From an uncultured SAR116 cluster alpha proteobacterium (lineage in GTDB: Bacteria > Pseudomonadota > Alphaproteobacteria > Puniceispirillales > Marisalimonadaceae): a stretch of 37,403 nt of DNA. The DNA is taken from NCBI GenBank assembly GCA_902533695.1, contig CACAMV010000008.1:1-37403 (forward strand), read 5' to 3'. Shown here in pieces: positions 28,829 through 37,403 of this stretch (position 1 is the first letter of the stretch; each line of letters opens with the position of its first letter). A program made the position numbers and the translations under genes. The notes under the pieces are model-generated. The model saw nothing but the letters and a program-made list of their open reading frames with translations. It was not told where the DNA came from and did not search any database.

Positions 28829-30352
28829 TTGATCTATTACAACAAAATTAATCTCCCTGAAAATTTGTCCTCTTTGCATGATATTAACAATGGAAACAGT
28901 CATCATGTCAATGAACTAATTTCTTATTTGTTTACAGTAAAAAAATTAAATGCAAAGCAAGTTAAAACTTTATTCCTAAATTTTTTTGAAAATAAAATTC
29001 ATACAAGCATTAGGAAAAATTATACCACACTAATCGGAAAAATTTTAGATAATTTGTTACCAATAATGCTAAAGCATCCTCATCCAAAACAAGGAACTTA
29101 CCAGTTACTAAGATTTTTAGATCAATTAAGTCCAAATTTTGAATTTTTAGAGGAAATTCTGTCAAAAAAATATATACACTCTAACTTATGTAATGTCTTA
29201 GAATTTTCTGGTCATATTACAAATATTATTTCAAAAGATCCTTATTTGTTGGAGACACTAGACCCATATTTTTCTCTGAAATTAAATGAGAATATAAATG
29301 TATATAATAATGCTTTTGACAAGATTGATTATACTAATTTTGAAGAAGAAAAAATACTTAATGTATTAAGGATTACTCATCGAAAGCTTAAATTGAAAAT
29401 TATTTTGTCAATAATTAATAATTCCATTGAATTAAAACCTGCTTCACTAGAATTCTCTCTTCTTGCAAAATCTTGCTTAAAAAAAACCATTGAGATCGCA
29501 TATTATTTAATTAATAGCAAAACAAAATCAAGAAAAGTTCAATCTCTAGAAATAGGCATTATATCTTATGGGAAATTTGCACAAAATACAATGACTTCAA
29601 ATTCTGATCTCGACTTAGTTTTTATTTTTCCTGATAAAGTCATTAATAGTAATCAAAATTATAAAAATTTATATATTCCCTTTTCAAAAAAAATCATAAA
29701 CATCTTATCATCAAAAACATCTGAAGGAATTTTGTATGAGGTCGACACAAAATTAAAACCAACAGGTAAAGTTGGACCAGTTGCTTGTGATATCTCAGAA
29801 TTTTGTCAATTCCATAAATTCAAATCATTTTGCTGGGAAACAATAGCTTTAAAAAAAGCTAAATTAGTATTTGAGTCATCAAAGTTTCATGAAGAAATAA
29901 AAAATAATTTAGAAAATTTAAAACTTAAAAAAATTAAAATTAAAAATCTTGTTGATGAAATCAAAATAATGAGAGGTATTAAAATCAATAAAAATAAAGT
30001 TAAAATAAAAATGAACAAAATAAATTGGTACGAAACAAAATACTCTCTTGGTGGGCAAAGAGATATAGAATTTTTAAATTTTTTTTATGAAGAAAAAGAA
30101 ATTATTGAATTTATAAAAGATATTGATGAAAAAAAGATAATTATTAAAAGAATTGAAAATTTTTATTTTATTGTCGACCAGTATGTCAATATAACATATT
30201 TAAATCAAAAACCAGAAAAATTACCAAACAAAATATTAAAAAATATACTTAAAAAGTTAAATATAAAAAATCTTAGTCAATTAAAAACTCAAATTAAATC
30301 TCACAAAAACAAAATTAACGAGTACCTAAATGAAATATTGCATAATTATTAA
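28829..30352 (+). CDS. glnE: Half-length GlnE: glutamine synthetase adenylyltransferase domain only
   Basis: Related to GlnE, which adenylylates and deadenylylates glutamine synthetase, but only 507 residues long against about 950. It corresponds to the C-terminal, adenylylating half. Residues 60-150 match the helical lead-in (LLRFLDQLSPNFEFLEEIL, ISKDPYLLETLDP). The nucleotidyltransferase core follows: YGKFAQNTMTSNSDLDLVFIF with D260 and D262, EGILYEVDTKLKPTGKVGP with D306, and CWETIALKKAK. The TKYSLGGQRDIEFL segment and a shortened helical tail end the protein. The YEVD form is that of the C-terminal catalytic half. The glycine loop, normally GKLGG, reads GKFAQ. The start is TTG at 28829, with an in-frame stop 27 bases upstream and fbp beyond, so no N-terminal half adjoins it. 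amtB follows after 127 bases. Family certain; activity unproven. Confidence 0.85.
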   Translation: MIYYNKINLPENLSSLHDINNGNSHHVNELISYLFTVKKLNAKQVKTLFLNFFENKIHTSIRKNYTTLIGKILDNLLPIMLKHPHPKQGTYQLLRFLDQLSPNFEFLEEILSKKYIHSNLCNVLEFSGHITNIISKDPYLLETLDPYFSLKLNENINVYNNAFDKIDYTNFEEEKILNVLRITHRKLKLKIILSIINNSIELKPASLEFSLLAKSCLKKTIEIAYYLINSKTKSRKVQSLEIGIISYGKFAQNTMTSNSDLDLVFIFPDKVINSNQNYKNLYIPFSKKIINILSSKTSEGILYEVDTKLKPTGKVGPVACDISEFCQFHKFKSFCWETIALKKAKLVFESSKFHEEIKNNLENLKLKKIKIKNLVDEIKIMRGIKINKNKVKIKMNKINWYETKYSLGGQRDIEFLNFFYEEKEIIEFIKDIDEKKIIIKRIENFYFIVDQYVNITYLNQKPEKLPNKILKNILKKLNIKNLSQLKTQIKSHKNKINEYLNEILHNY

Positions 30353-30479
30353 TCATATTATATATAGTGATTAAAATTTAATCAATAACTTTTATTTCGT
30401 AAAAAATTTTCAAACTTTTTTTGAAATTTTTGCTTTTCAAATTTAAAAAAGCACAAATTAATTATTATTTGAGGTTAAA

Positions 30480-31760
30480 ATGAAATTTTTGAAAATTATT
30501 TTCTTTTCCATTACTTTTGCTTTTCTTGTTAATACTGCAAATGCTGAAGTAGATAAAGAAGTACAATATATATTAAATTCTTTTTCTTTTTTAGTACATG
30601 GATTTTTAGTAATGCTAATGGCTGCAGGATTTTGTATGCTTGAAACAGGTTTGGTAAGAGCTAAGAACGCGGTTGTCCAATGTGCAAAAAACATTGGTTT
30701 ATATTCTATTGCGGGACTTATGTTCGCTTTTGTAGGGTATAATTTAATGTATTTAGATGTAACTAATTGGATAGGTTCTATTTCAATATGGAGTCCTTCT
30801 GACAAACTAGATCCGTTGGAAGGCGGTTATTCATCTGGATCAGATTGGTTTTTCCAAATGGTTTTCTGTGCAACAGCAGCTTCAATAGTAAGTGGAGCAG
30901 TTGCTGAAAGAGTTAAATTGTCAAGTTTTTTAGTATTTGTATTAATTTTGACTGCTTTTATTTACCCAATACAAGGATCTTGGTCTTGGGGTGGAGGTTT
31001 CTTAAGTGAAGCTGGATTTTTAGATTTTGCAGGATCATCAATTGTTCATGGAGTTGGAGGTTGGGCAGCCCTTACTGGAGCAATAATTTTAGGAGCAAGA
31101 AAAGGAAAATATACTGTTGAAGGTGACGTGAAACCAATGCCAGGATCTAATTTACCTCTAGCAACATTAGGTACTTTTCTTCTGTGGTTTGGATGGTTTG
31201 GATTCAATGGTGGATCTCAACTCGCAATGGGCTCTGCAGTAGATGTGGCGGCCATTTCCAATATATATATAAATACTAATCTTGCTGCAGCAGGAGGAGT
31301 GGTTGTATCAATAATTGTAACTATGTTGTATTATAAAAAAACTGATCTTACTATGGCCTTAAATGGTGCCTTGGGAGGTTTGGTTGCTATCACAGCTGAA
31401 CCGCTTGCGCCAAGTCCAATGCTTGCAATTTTTATAGGTGCAGTAGGAGGTTTTATAGTTGTATTTACTATTCCTCTTCTCGACAAATTTAAAATAGATG
31501 ATGTAGTGGGTGCTATCCCAGTTCATCTTTTTGCAGGAATTTGGGGGACCATAGCAGTAATATTTTCTAACGATGAAGCTACTTTTGGATCTCAATTATA
31601 TGGAATTGTAGCGATTGGCTTATTTACGATTATAACTTCAGGTGTTGTTTGGTATATACTTAAATTAGCAATGGGGATAAGAGTTACTGAAGAACAAGAG
31701 CTTGAAGGAGTTGATGTCAGTGAAGTTGGAATGGAAGCATACCCTGACTTTAGAAAATAA
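30480..31760 (+). CDS. amtB: Ammonium transporter AmtB
   Basis: Inner-membrane ammonium/ammonia channel. The 426-residue product starts with a signal peptide (residues 1-22, ending ANA), as in E. coli AmtB. Conducting residues are visible: the twin histidines H190 (SSIVHGVGGWAALTG) and H349 (AIPVHLFAGIWGT), the phenylalanine gate area FFQMVFCATAASIVSGAVAER near 124-144, and YPIQGSWSWGGGFL near 162-175. About eleven hydrophobic segments follow the signal peptide. An AGG ribosome binding site precedes the ATG. No PII gene (glnK/glnB), the usual partner, lies on either side. The upstream 127 bases contain imperfect A/T inverted repeats but no sigma-54 match; downstream is a strong terminator. 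Confidence 0.97.
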   Translation: MKFLKIIFFSITFAFLVNTANAEVDKEVQYILNSFSFLVHGFLVMLMAAGFCMLETGLVRAKNAVVQCAKNIGLYSIAGLMFAFVGYNLMYLDVTNWIGSISIWSPSDKLDPLEGGYSSGSDWFFQMVFCATAASIVSGAVAERVKLSSFLVFVLILTAFIYPIQGSWSWGGGFLSEAGFLDFAGSSIVHGVGGWAALTGAIILGARKGKYTVEGDVKPMPGSNLPLATLGTFLLWFGWFGFNGGSQLAMGSAVDVAAISNIYINTNLAAAGGVVVSIIVTMLYYKKTDLTMALNGALGGLVAITAEPLAPSPMLAIFIGAVGGFIVVFTIPLLDKFKIDDVVGAIPVHLFAGIWGTIAVIFSNDEATFGSQLYGIVAIGLFTIITSGVVWYILKLAMGIRVTEEQELEGVDVSEVGMEAYPDFRK

Positions 31761-31780
31761 TTTTCCTACACCCCTCCCTA

Positions 31781-31810
31781 AAAAAAAGGCAGTTAAACCT
31801 GCCTTTTTTT
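31781..31810 (+). terminator. Rho-independent terminator after amtB
   Basis: AAAAAAAGGCAG (31781-31792), loop TTAAAC, CTGCCTTTTTTT (31799-31810): a perfect 12-pair arm with five GC-containing core pairs and a run of seven T. It starts 20 bases after the amtB stop. Because the left arm is an A-run, it works equally on the minus strand and probably also ends the convergent gene at 31915-33522. Confidence 0.9.
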
Positions 31811-31914
31811 CAAAAAATATACTTTACTTTTATTAAATTTATATCTGAAAAACAAAATTTGATCACAAAAAGATAAGATACATAAAACTTACCATCAAGT
31901 TAGAAAAATTATTT

Positions 31915-33522
31915 TTACGATCTATAAACAAAGGTCTCCTCAGAAGATTTGTCCCAAAATTTTTCAAAAGCAGGATGATCTTTATGACTAGATTTTTTTA
32001 ACAAATCCTTATTATTCAGCCAGGGAAATATAGTTAGCGCAGACCCTAATTGTTTCCCATCTTTTCTAATGACAAGATGCTCAGGTTGAAATTTATTTGG
32101 ATGATCAATGCCAGCTGATTCTACTATCTCTTTTAACGCTCTTAATGTGCTATCGTGAAAGTTAAAAACCCTTTCTGATTTATCAGAAACTACTAATGCT
32201 CTTGAACGAGATTTGTCTTGTGTGGTTATTCCAGTCGGACATTTGCCATTGTGGCAGCTAAGTGCCTGAATACAGCCAAGAGAAAACATAAAGCCTCTTG
32301 CCATATTGCAAACATCTGCACCGATAGATGAAGTTCTTGCCAAATCGTGAGCTGATATCAATTTACCTGAAGCAATTAATTTAACTTGATCCCTAATCCC
32401 TAAACCGACCAAAGTGTTTTGAACTAACATCAATCCATCTTGCAAAGGAGCACCAATGTGATCCAAAAATTCACTGGGTGCAGCGCCTGTGCCTCCTTCA
32501 GAACCATCAATAGTTATAAAGTCAGGGCCATTTTTGAATTTTCTCATAGCTTTAGCTATACCAAACCATTCCCATGGATGGCCAATACACATCTTTATAC
32601 CTATCGGTTTACCATTTGACCATTCTCTTAAGTTTTCTATAAATTCTATTAACTCTGATGGAGTGTTAAAAGCTGAATGCGAAGAAGGGCTAATGCAATC
32701 CTTTCCAATTTCAACCCCTCTAGCTTTAGCAATTTCTGCATTTACTTTTGCCCCAGGTAAAATTCCACCATGTCCTGGCTTTGCTCCTTGAGAAAGTTTT
32801 ATTTCTATCATTTTTACTTGATCAATTGACGCTTGTTCTTTGAACATTTTTTTATCAAATTTACCATTTTTATCTCTACAACCAAAATATCCACTGCCAA
32901 TTTGCCAAATCAAATCGCCACCATTTTGTACATGATAATCTGACACACCTCCTTCTCCGGTGGTATGAGCAAAAGAACCTTTTTTGGCACCAGAATTTAG
33001 AGCAAATATTGCTTGAGGTGACAACGCACCAAAAGACATGCCGGAAATATTTAGCACGGAAGAATTATAAGCTTTTTTACATCTTTCTTTTCCAACTAAT
33101 ACTCTAAAGTCATGACTTTTTAAAATACTAGGTATTATTGAGTGATTTAACCATTCATGACCACTTTCAGACATGTCTATAATTGAACCAAACGGTCTTG
33201 ATCCACCAATTAATTTTGCTCTTCTATAAACAAGGCTCCTTTGATTTCTTGAGAAAGGGACTTGCTCATCATCAGATTCAACAAAATATTGTCTTATTTC
33301 TGGACGGAAACTCTCAAGAAAAAATCTTATTCTTGCTGTCAAAGGGTAATTCCTTAAAACAGAAGTTTGTTTTTGCGTAAAATCAATAAAACCAAATATA
33401 AAAGCTATTAAACCTAACAAAAAACTTAAAAAACTTAGAAACAAGAAATCAATTAAAAACAAAACCAAGCTGAAAGGCATTAATAGTGAGAAGAAAAACC
33501 ATACCAAATATCTTGTATTCAT
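31915..33522 (-). CDS. FMN-binding glutamate synthase-domain protein, membrane-anchored
   Basis: Stand-alone version of the glutamate synthase central/FMN domain (COG0069 type), without the glutaminase domain of GltB. From the ATG at 33522 it has 535 residues. A GTG at 33534 overlaps the GGAGGA ribosome binding site and is rejected. Residues ~5-45 form two hydrophobic membrane segments. The barrel shows MSFGALSPQAIFALNSGAKKG, TGEGGVSDYH, KLSQGAKPGHGGILPGAKV, TIDGSEGGTGAAPSEFLDHIG and IASGKLISAHDLARTSSIGAD. The iron-sulfur cysteines C-x5-C-x4-C are kept in GCIQALSCHNGKCPTGITTQD. The physiological reaction of such proteins is uncertain; some are annotated as glutamate synthase. It converges on amtB and is divergent from the TerB-like gene. 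Confidence 0.88.
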   Translation of the reverse strand: MNTRYLVWFFFSLLMPFSLVLFLIDFLFLSFLSFLLGLIAFIFGFIDFTQKQTSVLRNYPLTARIRFFLESFRPEIRQYFVESDDEQVPFSRNQRSLVYRRAKLIGGSRPFGSIIDMSESGHEWLNHSIIPSILKSHDFRVLVGKERCKKAYNSSVLNISGMSFGALSPQAIFALNSGAKKGSFAHTTGEGGVSDYHVQNGGDLIWQIGSGYFGCRDKNGKFDKKMFKEQASIDQVKMIEIKLSQGAKPGHGGILPGAKVNAEIAKARGVEIGKDCISPSSHSAFNTPSELIEFIENLREWSNGKPIGIKMCIGHPWEWFGIAKAMRKFKNGPDFITIDGSEGGTGAAPSEFLDHIGAPLQDGLMLVQNTLVGLGIRDQVKLIASGKLISAHDLARTSSIGADVCNMARGFMFSLGCIQALSCHNGKCPTGITTQDKSRSRALVVSDKSERVFNFHDSTLRALKEIVESAGIDHPNKFQPEHLVIRKDGKQLGSALTIFPWLNNKDLLKKSSHKDHPAFEKFWDKSSEETFVYRS

Positions 33523-33609
33523 ATTATCCTCCACTTAATTTATTTATTTTAAATCTAAAAATTTGTAGTAAGTTATTAACTATATAAATAATTTATAACA
33601 AGTGGAAGC

Positions 33610-34053
33610 ATGTTTTCAAAATTTACATCAATATTTGAAAGAGTAAAAAAAGAAAAGGATGAAATAATATATTTAGATGAAGAAATATATGCTATATTAT
33701 CACTCTTAATAGAAGCTAGTAAAATTGATGATCATATAGATGAGAGTGAAATCAATACCATTATCGAATTTTTAATTAAAAAATTTCATCTAAAAGAATC
33801 TAAGGCAAAAATGGCTACAGAATTTGCTATTGAAAAAAGTAATGACAAAGTAGAAATATATTCTGATATAAAAATCATACTCAACAATATGAATCATCAA
33901 CAGAGAATTTCTGTAATTGAAATGATGTGGGCAATTGTTTTGGTAGACGGAAAGTTAGACGATTATGAAACAAACTTAATGAGCCGTATGTGTGGGCTCT
34001 TGCATGTTTCTGGTATTGAGAGTTCTCAAGCAAAGAAAAGGGCTTTAGGTTAA
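33610..34053 (+). CDS. TerB-like protein
   Basis: Small acidic helical protein of the tellurite-resistance TerB superfamily. Of 147 residues, two related halves each carry an acidic metal-binding-like loop: IEASKIDDHIDESEIN near 32-47 and IVLVDGKLDDYETNLMSRM near 108-126. No tellurite operon genes (terC, terD, terZ) are nearby, so tellurite resistance should not be inferred. A GGA-type ribosome binding site precedes the ATG. It lies 25 bases upstream of ivd in the same direction and may be cotranscribed with leucine degradation. Molecular function unknown. Confidence 0.8.
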   Translation: MFSKFTSIFERVKKEKDEIIYLDEEIYAILSLLIEASKIDDHIDESEINTIIEFLIKKFHLKESKAKMATEFAIEKSNDKVEIYSDIKIILNNMNHQQRISVIEMMWAIVLVDGKLDDYETNLMSRMCGLLHVSGIESSQAKKRALG

Positions 34054-34078
34054 TTCAATTCAATATAGGTGTTAGTAT

Positions 34079-35245
34079 ATGTTTGAAAAATCTATGGATT
34101 TCGGATTTAGTGAAGAACTAAAACTTTTAAAAAATAATGTCCACAAATTTGCTCAAAATGAAATTGCTCCTTTAGCAAAACAAATCGACAAAAGTAATGA
34201 TTTTCCAAATGAATTGTGGGAAAAATTTGGATCTCTTGGATTGCTAGGAATCACAGCTGATATAAGGTTTGGAGGTAGTGGAATGGGTTATTTATCTCAT
34301 TGTGTGGTTCTTGAGGAGATTAGCAGAGCAAGTGCTTCAGTTGGACTTTCTTATGGCGCTTTTTCTAACTTATGCATTAATCAAATAAATAGAAATGGGA
34401 ACGAGAAACAAAAAGAAAAGTACTTACCCGATCTTTGCAGTGGGAAAAAAATTGGGGCACTTGCAATGAGTGAAACTGGTTCTGGTTCAGATGTTATCTC
34501 AATGTCTTTAATTGCTGAAAAGCAAGGAAATAATACATTTCTTTTAAATGGTTCTAAAATGTGGATTACAAATGGACCTGATGCAGATGTTGTCGTTGTC
34601 TATGCAAAAACAGATACAAATGAGGGATCAAAAGGTATTACCGCTTTTTTAATTGAAAAGGAAATGACAGGATTTTCTGCTGGCAAAAAAATTAATAAGT
34701 TAGGGATGAGGGGTTCAAATACTGCTGAATTATTTTTTGAAAATTGCGCTGTCCCAGAAGAAAATATTTTAGGTAATCTAGGAGATGGAGCTTCAATATT
34801 AATGAGTGGATTAGATTATGAGCGAGTAGTATTAGCAGCAGGTCCTCTTGGGATTATGGCAGCTGCATTAGATGCGGTGGTACCCTACATACATGAAAGA
34901 AAACAATTTGGGAAATCAATTGGTGAGTTTCAACTAATGCAAGGTAAAATAGCCGACATGTACACTACTACAAATGCATGCAGAGCTTATGTTTATGCCG
35001 TTGCAGAAGCTTGTGACAGGGGGGAAACAACAAGAAAAGATGCTGCAGGTTGTATTTTATATTCTGCAGAAAAGGCAACGCAAATAGCTTTAGAAGCAAT
35101 TCAATCTCTTGGTGGAAACGGATATACAAAAGACTACCCGGTTGAGAGATTATTAAGAGACGCTAAGCTTTATGAAATTGGTGCAGGCACTTCAGAAATT
35201 AGAAGAATGCTTATTGGAAGAGAATTATTTTCGGAAACAAAATAA
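34079..35245 (+). CDS. ivd: Isovaleryl-CoA dehydrogenase
   Basis: FAD-dependent acyl-CoA dehydrogenase converting isovaleryl-CoA to 3-methylcrotonyl-CoA in leucine breakdown. The 388-residue product has [13 protein letters not shown] near 136, [19 protein letters not shown] near 162, [18 protein letters not shown] near 210, and [18 protein letters not shown] near 243-260, whose glutamate is at the position of the isovaleryl-CoA dehydrogenase catalytic base. [42 protein letters not shown] ends it. The next genes encode the methylcrotonyl-CoA carboxylase beta subunit and methylglutaconyl-CoA hydratase, which fixes the substrate class. Its stop codon directly abuts the next start. Confidence 0.95.
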   Translation: MFEKSMDFGFSEELKLLKNNVHKFAQNEIAPLAKQIDKSNDFPNELWEKFGSLGLLGITADIRFGGSGMGYLSHCVVLEEISRASASVGLSYGAFSNLCINQINRNGNEKQKEKYLPDLCSGKKIGALAMSETGSGSDVISMSLIAEKQGNNTFLLNGSKMWITNGPDADVVVVYAKTDTNEGSKGITAFLIEKEMTGFSAGKKINKLGMRGSNTAELFFENCAVPEENILGNLGDGASILMSGLDYERVVLAAGPLGIMAAALDAVVPYIHERKQFGKSIGEFQLMQGKIADMYTTTNACRAYVYAVAEACDRGETTRKDAAGCILYSAEKATQIALEAIQSLGGNGYTKDYPVERLLRDAKLYEIGAGTSEIRRMLIGRELFSETK

Positions 35246-36847
35246 ATGGGAATTTTAAAAACATCAATTAGTACAAAAAGTGCTGATTTCAAAAATAACA
35301 AAAGATTTATGTTAAATAATCTTGAGCAAATCAGAATAGTTAACGAAAACTCATTCAGGGGCGGAGTAAAGAAATTTGACAGCAAGATCACAAAAAATGT
35401 CAAGTTGTTACCTAGAATGAGAGTAACAAAACTTCTCGACAAAGGTTCAGAATTTATAGAGATAGGCTTGTCAGCGGGTTATAACTTATATGAAAATGAA
35501 TGTCCCGGAGGAGGTATAATCACAGGAATAGGAAAAATAAATAACTTTAATGTTATGGTCATATGTAATGATTATACCGTTAAGGGAGGAACTTATTATC
35601 CAATCACTGTCAAAAAACACTTAAGAGCTCAAGAAATTGCAATTGAAAACAACTTGCCATGCATTTATCTGGTTGATTCTGGAGGCGCAAACCTTCCTAA
35701 TCAAGATGAAGTTTTTCCGGATAGGGAACATTTTGGTAAAATTTTTTATAATCAGGCCAAAATGTCTTCTAAGAAGATACCTCAAATATCAGTTGTAATG
35801 GGAAGTTGTACAGCAGGAGGGGCTTATGTTCCAGCCATGTCAGATGAAACGATAATAATTAAAAATCAGGGTACAATTTTTCTTGCTGGCCCACCTTTAG
35901 TCAAAGCTGCCATCGGAGAAAAAATAACCGCAGAAGAATTAGGTGGAGGAGATGTTCATGCTAAAATTTCTGGCGTTGCTGATTATCTTGCAAATGATGA
36001 TCATGATGCTTTAGAACTTACAAGAAAATGTTTTAAAAACCTTAACCTTAAATTAAAAAATAAAATTACAACTTTTGAAGAACCCATTTATGAGCAAGAA
36101 GATCTTCTTGGAATTGTTCCATCAGATTTAAGGAAACCCTTCGATATAAAAGAAATAATTATGAGAATAGTTGATGGTTCTAAATTAGAAGAATTTAAAA
36201 AAGAATATGGTAAAACTCTTATAACTGGTTTTGGATCTATTCACGGAAACAATTGCGGAATAATTGCAAATAATGGAGTTTTGTTTTCTGATAGCGCCCT
36301 TAAAGGGACTCATTTTATCCAATTATGCAGTCAAAGAAAAATACCTATCATTTTTATACAAAATATAACTGGCTTCATGGTTGGTAAAAATGCAGAGTAT
36401 GGTGGGATAGCTAAAAATGGAGCAAAGTTAATTAATGCCGTGTCAAACACAAAGTGTCCTAAAATTACATTAATTGTGGGTGGTAGTTTTGGCGCAGGAA
36501 ATTATGGAATGTGTGGTAGAGCATATAAACCTAAATTTTTATGGACCTGGCCAAGTTCAAAAATTTCTGTCATGGGAGGAGAACAAGCTGCCAATGTTTT
36601 AGTCCAATTAAAAAAAATAAATGCAAATAAAAAAGGGGAAATTTGGAACACAGAAGTAGAAAAAAAATTTCAAAAAAAATTAGTTGATAAATTTGAAAAA
36701 CAATCTCACCCTCTATACGCTTCTGCAAGATTGTGGGACGATGGGATAATTGACCCTACCAAAACAAGAAAAATTATTGCTCAATGTATTGATATTTCTC
36801 TAAATAAAAAAATTGATGATACTAAATATGGTTTGTTTAGAATGTAA
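35246..36847 (+). CDS. mccB: Methylcrotonyl-CoA carboxylase, carboxyltransferase (beta) subunit
   Basis: Transfers the carboxyl group from carboxybiotin to 3-methylcrotonyl-CoA. The 533-residue product has the acyl-CoA/carboxybiotin carboxyltransferase folds: [16 protein letters not shown] near 86, [32 protein letters not shown] near 140-170, [17 protein letters not shown] near 183-199, and in the second half [29 protein letters not shown]. The [12 protein letters not shown] segment is characteristic of methylcrotonyl- rather than propionyl-CoA carboxylase. The start ATG directly follows the ivd TAA. The biotin-carrying alpha subunit (mccA) is expected beyond the window. Confidence 0.95.
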   Translation: MGILKTSISTKSADFKNNKRFMLNNLEQIRIVNENSFRGGVKKFDSKITKNVKLLPRMRVTKLLDKGSEFIEIGLSAGYNLYENECPGGGIITGIGKINNFNVMVICNDYTVKGGTYYPITVKKHLRAQEIAIENNLPCIYLVDSGGANLPNQDEVFPDREHFGKIFYNQAKMSSKKIPQISVVMGSCTAGGAYVPAMSDETIIIKNQGTIFLAGPPLVKAAIGEKITAEELGGGDVHAKISGVADYLANDDHDALELTRKCFKNLNLKLKNKITTFEEPIYEQEDLLGIVPSDLRKPFDIKEIIMRIVDGSKLEEFKKEYGKTLITGFGSIHGNNCGIIANNGVLFSDSALKGTHFIQLCSQRKIPIIFIQNITGFMVGKNAEYGGIAKNGAKLINAVSNTKCPKITLIVGGSFGAGNYGMCGRAYKPKFLWTWPSSKISVMGGEQAANVLVQLKKINANKKGEIWNTEVEKKFQKKLVDKFEKQSHPLYASARLWDDGIIDPTKTRKIIAQCIDISLNKKIDDTKYGLFRM

Positions 36848-36886
36848 AACTTATTCTATAAAAAAATAAATTTATGAATTAATGAA

Positions 36887-37403
36887 ATGTATAATTATAA
36901 AAGTCTAAAAGTTCAAAAAAAGTTTAATGATGTGATGGAAGTTACCTTAAATGAACCAGATAGACACAATGCTTTATCTCCACAGATGATAGAAGATTTA
37001 AGCACTTGTTTTGAAAAATTAAATAAAAACAAAAAGGTTAAGATTATTATTTTATCTTCAACTGGAAAGAGTTTCTGTGCTGGTGGAGACCTTGAATGGA
37101 TGAAAAAACAAATAAAAGCAGACCGTAAAACTAGAATTATAGAGGCAAAAAAATTAGCAACAATGTTGAATAAACTTTTTTATGTAAATAAAACTATTAT
37201 TGGGATAGTAAATGGAAATGCTTTTGGAGGCGGTATCGGAATTATATCTATTTGTGATATCGTTATAGCTTCGGAGCAAATAAAAATGGCATTAACTGAA
37301 ACAAAGTTGGGATTGATTCCAGCAACTATAAGTCCATATGTTATTCGAAAAATTGGTGAGAAGAACTGTATAGACTTGTTTGCTTCTGCAAGAGTAATAT
37401 CTC
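36887..37403 (+). CDS. Methylglutaconyl-CoA hydratase (3' end outside window)
   Basis: Enoyl-CoA hydratase/isomerase family; expected to hydrate 3-methylglutaconyl-CoA to HMG-CoA in leucine degradation (liuC type). The frame opens at ATG 36887 (MYNYKSLKVQKKFNDVMEV) and runs off the window after 172 codons. Visible motifs are LNEPDRHNALSPQMI near 19-33, the oxyanion-hole segment SSTGKSFCAGGDLEWM near 58-73, and NGNAFGGGIGIISICDIVIAS near 107-127. ETKLGLIPATISPYVIRKIGE near 135-155 has the PATISPYV typical of methylglutaconyl-CoA hydratases. It follows mccB by 39 bases. The start lacks a clear ribosome binding site but the downstream reading is firm. Confidence 0.9.
   Translation, partial: MYNYKSLKVQKKFNDVMEVTLNEPDRHNALSPQMIEDLSTCFEKLNKNKKVKIIILSSTGKSFCAGGDLEWMKKQIKADRKTRIIEAKKLATMLNKLFYVNKTIIGIVNGNAFGGGIGIISICDIVIASEQIKMALTETKLGLIPATISPYVIRKIGEKNCIDLFASARVIS

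Noticed and set aside
30353-30479. Sigma-54 promoter or riboswitch upstream of amtB
   Set aside because: TTGCTT occurs at 30430-30435 but there is no GG at the matching -24 position; only loose A/T inverted repeats such as TTTGAAA/TTTCAAA are present.
31915-33534. GTG start for the FMN-domain protein at 33534
   Set aside because: It is part of the GGAGGA ribosome binding site for the ATG at 33522.
33610-34053. Tellurite resistance locus
   Set aside because: Only a TerB-like protein is present, with no terC/terD/terZ partners; the fold alone does not show resistance.

Overview
The window is strongly AT-rich (A+T looks close to 70%, not counted), gene-dense, and contains no tRNA, rRNA, insertion sequence, CRISPR array or prophage that I can see. 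No gap between genes exceeds about 155 bases. Gene order points to an alphaproteobacterium: proB-proA-nadD-rsfS-rlmH-gpmI-ctpA-rppH, an F1-only ATP synthase operon atpHAGDC without the F0 genes, priA beside atpH, and an Irr-type Fur-family regulator with a His cluster. Low GC, short spacers and stop/start overlaps suggest a streamlined, possibly marine lineage (AEGEAN-169/HIMB59- or SAR11-like). That placement is an inference.

Layout. (1) 1-7240, plus strand: proline synthesis (proB cut by the window edge, proA), NAD synthesis (nadD), ribosome silencing and 23S rRNA methylation (rsfS, rlmH), glycolysis (gpmI), a periplasmic C-terminal processing protease (ctpA) and RNA pyrophosphohydrolase (rppH). 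(2) 7233-14206, minus strand: priA, then atpH-atpA-atpG-atpD-atpC; atpC runs tail-to-tail into rppH with an 8-base overlap. (3) 14303-15864, plus strand: a small-type transaldolase overlapping xerC. (4) 15930-22145, the most accessory-looking part: catalase-peroxidase katG downstream of an irr-type regulator, with a good Irr-box candidate between them; then, divergent, an amidase and a glutamine-dependent asparagine synthetase preceded by a near-textbook sigma-54 promoter. (5) 22187-28721, minus strand: a six-gene sugar-phosphate operon fbp-tkt-pgk-gap-rpe-gph, equivalent in content to the carbon-regeneration part of a Calvin-cycle operon but with no RuBisCO or phosphoribulokinase here. (6) 28829-33522: a nitrogen block with a half-length GlnE (adenylyltransferase half only), an AmtB ammonium channel and a membrane-anchored stand-alone glutamate-synthase FMN-domain protein. 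(7) 33610-37403, plus strand: a TerB-like protein leading into leucine degradation (isovaleryl-CoA dehydrogenase, methylcrotonyl-CoA carboxylase beta subunit, methylglutaconyl-CoA hydratase cut by the window end).

Most of the window is housekeeping. The points most worth a second look are the single-headed GlnE next to amtB, the sigma-54 promoter of asnB (together suggesting a rearranged nitrogen control circuit), the Irr box between irr and katG, and a perfect 8+2+8 palindrome in the irr/amidase divergent promoter region. I did not find clear evidence of a wholly new multi-gene system.
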